DNA from: Siphonodentalium dalli
Taxonomy: Eukaryota; Mollusca; Scaphopoda; Gadilida; Siphonodentaliidae
Assembly: GCA_032622095.1 (NCBI GenBank)
Contig: CP136061.1
Span: 60,223,301-60,287,300, forward strand
Direction: 5' to 3'
DNA: 64,000 nucleotides
Shown here: positions 29,762 through 40,100 of the stretch, one piece after another
Numbering within the stretch: position 1 is the first letter of the stretch
Layout: every line of letters starts with the position of its first letter
Made by a program: the position numbers and the translations under genes
The notes under the pieces: generated by a model
The model's database searches: none
What the model was told of the DNA's origin: nothing
What the model saw: only the letters and a program-made list of their open reading frames with translations

Positions 29762-31990
29762 CAGGGCGAGTTGTTGCCGGATACGGTGTCATATGAGGCG
29801 AAGTGAGATTAATATCGGGCGAGGCGCTAGCCGAGCCCGATATTAATCTCGCTGAGTTCCAGGAGACATGGGGTCGTCATCTTTGTAGCCCGTCCCATAT
29901 GGAATCCATATGGGACGGGCTAGGTTCCCATATGGGGTCGATGTCCGCCATTTTGTTTTTCATGGAACTCTGCCGCCTCGGGTATATTTTCGGTGTATTT
30001 TGGCACAAAGAAAAGGGATATCTGTCGGAAATCAAGTTCTGTTAATTTAAAGACATAGTACCATATACCAACAGCTGCATGTGATATATTTGAGAAATTC
30101 TAAACACTCATAAATTAATTATCAAACTCAAGTTTGTTGTCCTGCTTCTGGTGATTAGCCATTGATTCAATGCGTTGACGTTCAACGCCCATGACGCGTC
30201 ACTGTGACGTTACACAAGTTACTAGCCATAGACAAAAAAATTACTTACTGGCAGGTAATCAACTTCGTATAAGTAATTCAAATTCTCACACGGAAATCAT
30301 GATATGTGGGTGACATGATAAAATCGTTACAGGGCTCGTTGTTGCCGGCTACGGTGACATATGAGGCTCAGCGAGATTAATATCGGGCTCGGCTAGCGCC
30401 TCGCCCGATATTAATCTCACTTCGCCTCATATGACACCGTATCCGGCAACAACTCGCCCTGTAACTTATATTATCATGTCACCTGGTTGGATCGACCAAT
30501 GAGGACGCTCCGTTGGTAGAAGCATATCAGGAGACATGGGGTCGTCATCGTTGTAGCCCGTCCCATATGGAATCCATATGGGACGGGCTAGGTTCCCATA
30601 TGGGGTCGATGTCCGCCATTTTGTTTTTCATGGAACTCTGCCGCCTCGGGTATATTTTCGGTGTATTTTGGCACAAAGAAAAGGGATATCTGTCGGAAAT
30701 CAAGTTCTGTTAATTTAAAGACATAGTACCATATACCAAAAGCTGCATGTGATATATTTGAGAAATTCTAAACACTCATAAATTAACTATCAAACTCAAG
30801 TTTGTTGTCCTGCTTCTGGTGATTAGCCATTGATTCAATGAGTTGACGTTCAACGCCCATGTCGCGTCACTGTGACGTTACACAAGTTACTAGCCATAGA
30901 CAAAAAAATTACTTACTGGCAGGTAATCAACTTCGTATAAGTAATTCAAATTCTCACACGGAAAACATGATATGTGGGTGACATGATAAAATCGTTACAG
31001 TGCTCGTTGTTGCCGGCTACGGTGACATATGAGGCTCAGCGAGATTAATATCGGGCTCGGCTAGCGCCTCGCCCGATATTAATCTCACTTCGCCTCATAT
31101 GACACCGTATCCGGCAACAACTCGCCCTGTAACTTATATTATCATGTCACCTGCATGGTTGGATCGACCAATGAGGACGCTCCGTTGGTAGAAGCATATC
31201 AGGAGACATGGGGTCGTCATCTTTGTAGCCCGTCCCATATGGATTCCATATGGGTCCCATGTCTCCTGATATGCTTCTACCAACGGAGCGTCCTCATTGG
31301 TCGATCCAACCAGGTGACATGATAACAGGAGACATGGGGTCGTCATCTTTGTAGCCCGTCCCATATGGAATCCATATGGGACGGGCTAGGTTCCCATATG
31401 GGGTCGATGTCCGCCATTTTGTTTTTCATGGAACTCTGCCGCCTCGATATATTTTCGGTGTATTTTGGCACCAAGAAAAGGGATATCTGTCGGAAATCAA
31501 GTTCTGTTAATTTAAAGACATAGTACCATATACCAAAACCTGCATGTATTATATTTGAGAAATTCTAAACACTCATAAATTAACTATCAAACTCAAGTTT
31601 GTTGTCCTGCTTCTGGTGATTAGCCATTGACTCAATGCGTTGACGTTCAACGCCCATGACGCGTCACTGTGACGTTAGACAAGTTAATAGCCATAAACAA
31701 AAAAATTACTTACTGGCAGGTAATCAACTTCGTATAAGTAATTCAAATTCTCACACGGAAAACATGATATGTGGGTGACATGATAAAATCGTTACAGGGC
31801 TCGTTGTTGCCGGCTACGGTGACATATGAGGCTCAGCGAGATTAATATCGGGCTCGGCTAGCGCCTCGCCCGATATTAATCTCACTTCGCCTCATATGAC
31901 ACCGTATCCGGCAACAACTCGCCCTGTAACTTATAATATGCTTCTACCAACGGAGCGTCCTCATTGGTCGATCCAACCAGGTGACATGAT
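29762..31990. repeat. about 0.67 kb units in tandem with long palindromes
   Basis: Three units (anchors AGGAGACATGGGGTCGTCAT at 29861, 30528 and 31201/31327) with near-identical interiors. Each has a palindrome TAGCCCGTCCCATATGGA (about 36 bp) and a larger palindrome of about 130 bp at its end (30331-30462, 30998-31128, 31795-31926; the first, 29762-29856, lacks most of one arm). The centre is CTCGGCTAGCGCCTCG between TTAATATCGGG arms. The array is not present in copy B. Confidence 0.9.
31141..31325. repeat. inverted repeat with about 85-bp arms inside the array
   Basis: ATCATGTCACCTG, GGTTGGATCGACCAATGAGG, ACGCTCCGTTGGTAGAAGCA and AGGAGACATGGG are repeated inverted at 31248-31325. It looks like an inverted duplication of part of one array unit. 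Confidence 0.85.
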
Positions 31991-32857
31991 AAAATATACT
32001 ATAGGTGTGCTGCGTTACTAACCCGTCACATCACGTGGGCGGTTGACAACACAACACAACACGCATTGAGCATTATGTGTTGCAAGTTGCAACAGGCGGG
32101 GTGGAGGTCTGCAGAATATATTCCATGCACAGGGGTGAAAAAAAATGTCATCCACCCCACATGTACAAAAATAAACATAATTTGTTTCCTCCGACAAATT
32201 GAGGACCCATTATTTTTACATTTATAGCTGCTTTAATTAATGCTGGTAAACGTATACAAATCTCTCAGTGCATGATAGACTATTTCACGCAGCTATTGTT
32301 ATTTCTCTGTTAACCGTTTAGCGGATATAATATTTGTCAGCCTACCTGCCTTATGTGAAAAATCAATACGTCATATTTTCCACTTCCGGTGGCCAATTTG
32401 GCGGCCATCTTGGACGGGAAGTTCCAATTTGCCCTATAAAGGTGGCATTATGTCTTGGCTTAATTAAAAAATATATACATTTGTATACAATTGACTAGAT
32501 TTCCTCGCTATAATTTGCTTAGCACATGTACCTAGTCTGAAAAAAAACGGCTGTCATGATGGACGCCATCTGGTCTGGTGTCTACACAACCACTTTTTTT
32601 CGTGTTAGCATCACTTAAAAGTTGAGGGACATAACAAGAAAGAAAACGAGTGGGGAAGTTAAGTCCTGTGGGTGCAAGTGCACCTTATCAGTTCCCGGAC
32701 TAGTAGTCCTTATGTTTTTTATTTCGAGAAACAAATTAATCTGTCAATATGACTACCCTTACTGCAGCCCAATTTCATGCACTGCGCGGGTATCCTTAGT
32801 CCCAATAGGGCAGTCCCAACTCTAATTTATACCTGTCGTTATAAAGGACATGCAACC
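31990..32857. other. intronic or upstream stretch, no gene
   Basis: Contains two motifs of the CAAGATGGC class: GGCGGCCATCTTGGAC at 32401-32416 and GGACGCCATCTGG near 32562. No coding domain seen. Confidence 0.45.
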
Positions 32858-33054
32858 TTGGTGTCAGGTAAATATGTAATTACATTGAATAAGAACATAG
32901 TTTTAGATGTATTAAACGCCAGGCACTCATACTTCAGACAATGCCATTAGCTCATGCATAGCACACTTACATACATGTACTCACTCTTATGTATAAGCAT
33001 CCAGTCCTGAGCCGACCATCAGCCTCGTGTGTACAATGTAAACAGTTGTATGTT
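32858..33054 (-). promoter_or_regulatory. upstream block of copy A with proposed noncoding exon
   Basis: Direct match to 55853-56062, both about upstream of a sulfurtransferase copy. Both coding-start exons have an acceptor 24 bases before ATG, so an upstream exon is expected. On the minus strand both blocks contain GGACTGGATGCTTA then, 9 bases later, a donor GTGAGTACATG (intron would start at 32984). No TATA box was seen. Promoter and exon status are inferred from conservation alone. Confidence 0.45.
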
Positions 33055-33962
33055 AGATAGATATGTGTATTCGCATATAACACTCAAATGAGCATGCAGT
33101 ATGCATTAGACAAATTTACAATTAATACTAACACAATTATACATGTGTGCATAAAAGAGAACAATAGTATAATATATTATTATAAATATACAGGAAGTGT
33201 TAGCTATTTGGCCATTAATTTATCGAATGGATCCCAAACTAATAACAAAAATAAACACTGGAATGGTCCATTAATAATCTCGGGTGGTCAGGAAATATAC
33301 ACTGACAACCAGATAGGACAAGAGAGCCTGGTGGGTGGTGTTCAGCCGATATTATAATAGGTTAAACAAACGTTCGTTTCTTGTATCTACCACCAGTCAC
33401 TCTCAGAGGAAACTACCCATCAATGAGAATGAACTGAATTAAGGTTATTCAGTAAGTTGCGTGTTTATCAAACAAAGTGTCCATTACATGGCTTGAGAAT
33501 CTTATGGAATGTTATTTGGTTGCTATTTATTATAAGATGTGCGGATTTTTCTTCATTGGACATTACGCCAAATGAATTATTCAGTGCATTTCTATTAGAG
33601 TAAATACTAAATAGGTTACTTTTCGCTTTGGTATCTGTCCTTTTTTAAATCATTATGCATATAATGGTTGATTATTCGATGGAGTGGTTGCTTATTCGGA
33701 GTCTTGTGTGGACAGTGTGCGGTATTTTGGTGAGCCACAATTCAGGTGCTATAATCACTAGTTGTAGATAATAATTAAGGGCTGCTGGAAATGCCATGCA
33801 CGAGAAGTGGGGGTCAACCCTAAACCGGTAACACGCCCGCAAGCGATGCATTGTCTTGGGTGCGTGTTGTGGAGTATGCCACATTACTGCGTCAGTCAAA
33901 TGAACAATGAACCGTAGCACAATAAGGTGGCCTATATACACGTAGTGACGTTTTATATTTAA

Positions 33963-34442
33963 AGGTACTCAACCCGATAAAACTCCTCTCAATTACTATT
34001 TAAATGGCTTCGGGGGTCAAAAATATTTGATTCGAGTCGAGGAAGTCACCCATCAAAGCTCAGATTTGTTAGATATCGATTTTAGAAATCTATTATTTTT
34101 CATTATCGGGAATTCTTTCTGGCCCAGAAGATAGTAAAAAAATCGTTATTATTACCCACTTGATTATAGAGTTATCCATCCTTGTCTGTTTGAATAGAAT
34201 TTTGGCGTAAAATCTCGAGCATGTTACCAAATTGACGGCAGTTATAAGTACTCATCTCGAGAACATAAGAATTTTCAAAAATCAATATCTAATGACTCTG
34301 AGCTTTGTTTGATGGGTTCCTCGACTCGAATCAAATATTTTTTACCCCCAAAGCCAAAGAAATAGTAATATAGGACCCTCTGATCGGATTGTTGTTGTTG
34401 GAATCTGTTGAGATGGGGACCCTCTTTACGGGTTGAGTACCT
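33963..34442. mobile_element. TTAA-flanked MITE, member 2 (480 bp)
   Basis: Ends AGGTACTCAACCCG and CGGGTTGAGTACCT with TTAA immediately outside both (33959-33962 and 34443-34446). Subterminal inverted parts (TTTGATTCGAGTCGAGGAA and its inverse near 34320) make it largely foldback. It shows the most intact ends of the family here. Confidence 0.8.
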
Positions 34443-35054
34443 TTAAGCTCGCAGTTTAGATTGTGCATGACCAACTGATAGTAAAGGTCAAGCATCTCGC
34501 AAAAGTTCGATACTATATATATGTAAGGATAATTGGAACATGACAATGTGCGGAATGGGATAGAATGCTGAAACAGAATTTGAAATTGCGTCGGACGGCC
34601 GATATATCGAGAAATATGGCACACAGTGGGCTCTTTTTGGTTTCTAACGAATGACCGATACTCGCCCCAGCCAAATATATTAACCCCGCCACTGATCAGA
34701 CACAATAAGTTTCATTATTCGGTCGACGATGAAGGGTGCGGAACAGCTGTAGAATTATATTTATACAACGATAAAACTATCCCCAGACGAAAGCTTGGTA
34801 TTAAAATTAATTTAGGGATCTATTGCACAACATATATAAATGTGTTCATTCGACCGAAGGGATTGTTTACCCCACACGCGCGAAGGTGCCACGAAACATC
34901 GAAAACTGCGTTCAACATCAATGTTTAGAATTTATATTTCTCGATTAATACGCTAGCAAATAACAAGTATTGTGTGTCACATGGCGCATATATGAATACT
35001 ACGCATTCATTTTTATATACGATACGGCTGTGGTAAAACGACTACTGACTCGGC

Positions 35055-35287
35055 GAACATGCAAACTATATACAAATCGGCGCCGATGAAAAAATCTTAA
35101 AACAGACTCGGTGTTTACAATAAAATATCCATTTAAGCTGAAAATAGGTGAGGATTAAAACAAATGAAGAGCGCAGAATCCATATTCAAAATTCAACACT
35201 GAGGCGTCCTCTAATACGCTGTTATTGTAAACACCGAGTTTATTTTTTAGCTATTTTCGTCGGCATCGATAAAAAGTTTGCATGTTC
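35055..35287. mobile_element. TIR element, 233 bp
   Basis: GAACATGCAAACT and AGTTTGCATGTTC at the ends; the inverted match continues inward about 65 bp through CGGCGCCGATGAAAAAAT and ACTCGGTGTTTACAATA. No coding capacity. Confidence 0.75.
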
Positions 35288-35935
35288 TATATAACCCTAT
35301 AACACTAACCGGGACGGGTCTGTGTGTGTTCCAAACCATTACCCTAAACGAAACGGGACCCTAACCCTAACCATACTTGGATCGGGATATGATGGGGAAA
35401 CTGACACTGACCCTAACCCTGACCATGACTATCATGGTGCGGGTCTGGCACTGAATCATATAACTCTTATCGGAATGGGATCCGACGACGGGGCTGGTAG
35501 CAACGGCACACTAATCCTAACACTGATCCTGACCCTAACCAGAACGAGTGGAACCCTACCCCTATAACGCTGACCATAACAAGGATGTGACGAGTCGGAA
35601 CGGAACCCTAATCCTATACCGCTAACCGTATCAGGATGGGATGGGTCGGTCCGGACAAGATACTGTTTATATAACCCCAACCTTGACCAGGACGGGATTG
35701 TCGGGTCGGAACAGGACAGGATCATAACCCTAACCGGAACGAGGTGGGTCGGGTTGTGACGAGTCAATATATATATAACCGTAACATTACGGAAACAGGG
35801 TGAGACGGAAACCTTACCGAAGCGGGACGAGACGGGATACTATCCCTAACCCTGCACCATTACCTCGGGACCAACCATAATCATAACCCTAGCCCTAACA
35901 TATAACCTTGCATATAACCTTGCCATAACCTTGCC
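35288..35935 (+). repeat. degenerate telomere-like / satellite repeat
   Basis: Frequent CCCTAACC (for example at 35349-35361 and 35409), CCATAACC and CCTAATCC motifs alternate with GGGACGGG- and GGGTCGG-type stretches, roughly every 60 to 80 bp. CCCTAA is the complement of the animal telomere repeat, but there is no long perfect run, so this is an old interstitial or satellite-like sequence. Confidence 0.7.
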
Positions 35936-36178
35936 ATGTAGTTATTTGATTGAGCTATTTACACTCATGTACTTCGATTGTACATTCTATTTTTTGTCTG
36001 TATGAAACTGTTATCATCAATATTAATAAATTGACAATATGACAATAAATTATGAGTATAAAGGAGATGGCTTAAGATAAGCACTATATATGCTTACTGC
36101 CAAATCCTTTTATAACTAACATTCTATAATCATACCGTGAATTTTGTACAATATTTTGGTTAAATAAAATATGTTTAA

Positions 36179-36600
36179 AGGTACTCAATGCGACTCGATG
36201 GTCCCCATATTATCATATTCCAACAACAACAACAACAATTTTCGAAATGCCGCTTCAGTTATCAGAATCGATTAATTGCCCAAAAATTATGCTGACCACT
36301 GTCAACTATATAGTGTATACAATAATTATTGCCCGAAACGTGTTATTTATCAACATGTTGTTTGACGAAATTTGGCCTTATTATCAAAAGAAAGCCTATC
36401 CATGTTCATCCGCAATTTGGTCCTAGACTGTCGGCTCGTCGACTGTTTACTGGGCCACTAATAATTCTGACAAATAATAGATTTCAAAAATCGATATCTA
36501 AGAACTCTGAGATTTGATAGGTGGGTTCCTCAACTCGAATCACATATTTTTACCCCGAAATCCAAATAAATAGTAACTTAGGGGCGAATCGGATTATGCA
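36179..36600. mobile_element. TTAA-flanked MITE, member 3
   Basis: AGGTACTCAATGCG on the left and GGATTATGCA on the right, with TTAA outside both (36175-36178 and 36601-36604). It shares ATTCCAACAACAACAAC and GAAATGCCGCTTCAGTTATC with member 4 (43435). Confidence 0.75.
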
Positions 36601-37083
36601 TTAAAAGAAACCACTGATACGACCTTATATGGCATATGACTCGTATCCGCGGATGTATAGTGCAGTATATGTGAACGTTACCGGCCGGGTCGTGCCTCGA
36701 AGACATAAACAGTATTTGAAATAAAAATCACTATGGTTTAACCATAAATATGATAGTTTCTTGTTCCTTCTTATGTCCTGAGTTGGTAACTCTTGAATGT
36801 AATGAAAGAGCGAAGTAATCGTCACCTGCCAATAGCGTGTGGATTTCTCAACAAAGATGAGAACAACATGTCGTGTGTGAAAATGTTTTTTTTAAGATTG
36901 TCATGAAATAACAACGAGAATTTAACATTCAATTGACGTTTGGTTCCGCACAGCTGGTTGCTGCATATATAGTCTAATATAATGCTTCTTTGGCAGTACT
37001 GAATATAGTGTTCAGCTTGAACGTTTTCAGCTTGAATAAGTCTCTATGTCCAGTAAGGGTGCATTCGATATCACGTTTTCGGT

Positions 37084-37137
37084 TCATTTCGCTATTTTTT
37101 CCGCTGGAGCCCTTGACTTCCACTCAGTAAAGCCGCC
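37084..37137 (-). CDS. TST-like: copy B coding exon 7 (stop codon)
   Basis: 54 bases encoding GGFTEWKSRAPAEKIAK and a TGA stop (TAA in copy A). The acceptor is CTGTTTCAG. Confidence 0.9.
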   Translation of the reverse strand, partial: GGFTEWKSRAPAEKIAK

Positions 37138-40100
37138 CTGAAACAGAAGAAATTATATTTTACTGTTGAATTCTAGTCCCTGGTCTAGACCAGGGTTTAT
37201 TTATCTGAAAAACATCTGCTTAATCTCAATAATATATTATGGAAGGCTGTGTATTTTATTGTTATTGTAGGTTTGAGTTTAAATCCATTTTTATAAGCCA
37301 TATACCACGATGATATATTAGAGGGGCCCACACATAGGGTTAATTTCATTGTAGCGTTGTAGCAATACGATATTTATATTCCAGATCAGATGATTTGGTT
37401 TCAACAATGATCATGTCACGAAAGTCGCTGATTTTCCGATAGGTTAGTCAGGTATAGATGTAAGTCGTATGTTTGTGTTAACAGGACATAACGCTTGTTG
37501 CCAAACCATCTTCCCCTTTAATTCTCCATGTAAACACAATTGTTTCATGTTGTACACTTATAATATATATATATTTAGGAAGAACTGAACAAAGTTTAAA
37601 CAAAACACAGTGAAATCATCCACATATATAAGACTTGTGTATATAGGTAGTTTTAGTGTTATGACAAATTTTGTGCCAGGGACCTGTGGAATCACCCAGT
37701 ACCACGATACAGGCAATCATTGGTAAACTTGTCCAGATGCACGAATCAATTTACCCTCCCTTTGCGTGGTTCACAAACTATAAAGACTACTAAGAATCAA
37801 ACCAACTTCTCAATCTGGTCTGCTGCTACACACAGGTCCCTGACCGAAACTTTGTCACCAAAAGTATACCTATATATAGGTACTTTTAGAGTGATGACTA
37901 ATTTTGTGTCAGGGACCTGTGCTGCTACACTGTAATTTAGTATACCACAAATATAAAACGGAATCGATGTCACATATTGTTGACCTATATAAATGCGGCT
38001 GGTAGAATAATTATAAGCATACCGTTTTAAACGCGCAACCATAGACTATAATCGACCGATGATTCAGAGGTAGATTATTGGGCTAATGTATGAGGCTGCA
38101 TGTTATAATCTCCATACTGGAGAGAGAGATTTCAAATATAAAAAAAATAATGTAAGCTAATTTTGTGGAAATAAATGAGGAAAAGCCTATATATATAAAT
38201 ATCTTAAATGACTGCAGGTTGAATGTTTCGTGGTCCATTCAATGTGCCCAACGGGAACACCGCACTGTCACTCAAGAAAACACACCCAGACTACAAAAAA
38301 ATTCTTAAATATTGTCGTGCTTACCATATATAGAGACAGATTGGGGCATCCGAGCATAGTAGCCGCCATAAAAACGGTGGATGACGTCATACCAGAATTA
38401 CAGTAACAAATCAGAGGTTTTGTGAGATCGATTTTGGCCTTGTCGAACTCTGAAAAAAGTTTAATATTATTTGTAAAACACAGCAACATGCACGGTTGTG
38501 ATAATCATCAAGTTTCAATCGATGAAAAGCGTGGTAAAATATTATAGCTTTATTGTGGTGCATTTACAATTATATATATAACTAGCCGATGAGCCCGACG
38601 TTGTCCGGGCTATTCAAATACCAAATTTCAAGTCGATAGCTCCACCGTTCCGAGATCTGGTCTGCGCATGCGCGAAGTTGGCGTCGCACGGGCTCGGCGA
38701 CCCGATAAAATTCGTATCCGGGACAAGATACATTCACATACCAAATTTCAAGTCGATAGCTCTACCCGTTTCCGAGATCTCGTCTGCGCATGCGCGAAGC
38801 TGTCGTCGCACGGGCTCGGCGACCCGATAAAATTCGTATCCGGGGCAAAATACATTCACATAGCAAATTTCAAGTCGATAGCTCCACCCGTTTCCGAGAT
38901 CTCGTCTGCGCATGCGCTGCACGGGCTCGCCAATACGACAACGTCGACCGCCTGGTCAAACTACACACACGTACCAAGTTTCGTCCCGATCGGTCGAGAA
39001 TCGTAGATTTGTATAAATGACAGACATACATACAGACAAACAAACAGACAGACAGAGGTCTTCAAAATATATAAGAGACTAGCCGATGAGCCCGACGTTG
39101 TCCGGGCTATTCAAAAACCAAATTTCAAGTCATTCAAGTCGATAGCTCTACCCGTTTCCGAGATCTGGTCTGCGCATGCGCGAAGCTGGCGTCGCACGGG
39201 CTCGGCGACCCGATAAAATTCGTATCCGGGGCAAAATACATCCACATACCAAATTTGAAGTCGATAGCTCCACCCGTTTCCGAGATCTGGACTGCGCATG
39301 CGCGAAGCTGGCGCCGCACGGGCTCGCCAATACGACAACGTCGACCGCCTGGTCAAACTACACGCACGTACCAAGTTTCGTCCCGATCGGTTGAGAATCG
39401 TAGATTTGTATTAATGACAGACAAACATACATACAAACAGACAAACAGACAGAGGTCTTCAAAATATATATGAGATTCACAGGGGCCTAGGCCTGTAACG
39501 CGCTCCGCTGTCTGCCCCCTTTTGCACTGCCCATATACGCCGCCCCTCAGTAGCAATGGCCGACATGTGTCTCTAAATTCACCACCCATACAGTTTACTA
39601 TCATTAAAAATCGGTCAAACGTTCAACTAAATATCTGGAACTTAGTGATTTCTTATCGGCTAATAATTTGTTTACTCATACAAATCAACACATTGTCAGT
39701 AAACAATTTCTATAGAGGAGAAATCTGTCGATAATTCCAACTTTAAAAAAAAAATTGTCAAGTCACACAGTTCCTAATTTTAATATTCATTGTGACCTGA
39801 CCTTTCCATGACTGACGTAGTAGAAACAGCCAATCACCGCTCAGTGTTAGAATCGAGGTCCTCATTTTAATATTCATTATGACCTGACCTCGATTCTAAC
39901 ACTGAGCGGTGATTGGCTGTTTCTACTATGGCGCTTTGCGCTCCAACATACACCTAATAATATTCTTTCGAATTTTTCCCGATAGAGAAATAGGTCGATA
40001 GATGCCCGAACTAAAGACACGTTGAAGTCATACAAAAATTCAATTTCGAACACAATGTACGGGCCCCGAACAAAAATTTTATCACATAATTTGCCCATAA

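Larger units (their letters stand above)
23861..32984 (-). other. copy A putative leader intron
   Basis: Lies between the coding start exon and the proposed noncoding exon at 32985-33045. It holds a foldback (24425-24538), the Penelope-like complex (25150-28645) and the 0.67-kb palindrome array (29762-31990). 28655-28820 and 25085-25145 match 50950-51200 of copy B. Other parts show no genes. Confidence 0.5.
4820..33054. repeat. tandem duplication unit A
   Basis: This segment and 36940-56062 are two head-to-tail copies of one ancestral segment. Shared pieces in the same order include the 3' flank of the gene (4825-5640 with 36938-37720), the exon 6 region (7790-8220 with 37945-38500), the exon 1-2 region (22735-23870 with 47418-49404), leader-intron pieces (25085-25145 plus 28655-28820 with 50950-51200) and the upstream block (32858-33054 with 55853-56062). 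Unit A is about 9 kb longer, mainly because of inserted elements. Similarity stops abruptly at 33054 and 56062. Confidence 0.8.
33055..36939. other. spacer between duplication units
   Basis: Not shared with either unit. It contains two TTAA MITEs, a 233-bp TIR element and telomere-like repeats, all listed separately. The remainder (33055-33960, 34450-35050, 36610-36935) has short frames without recognisable domains. Confidence 0.6.

Noticed and set aside
29803-30713. Two near-identical frames (MESIWDGLGSHMGSM type)
   Set aside because: They are the same stretch of the 0.67 kb tandem unit repeated; no domain, and other units disrupt it.
35322-35767. Overlapping frames in the CCCTAACC-rich region
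   Set aside because: Low-complexity Thr/Leu/Asp-rich peptides result from the satellite repeat.
38668-39473. Cluster of frames with MREVGVARARRPDKIRIR-like peptides
   Set aside because: They come from the internal repeats of the Helitron-like units and appear on both strands.
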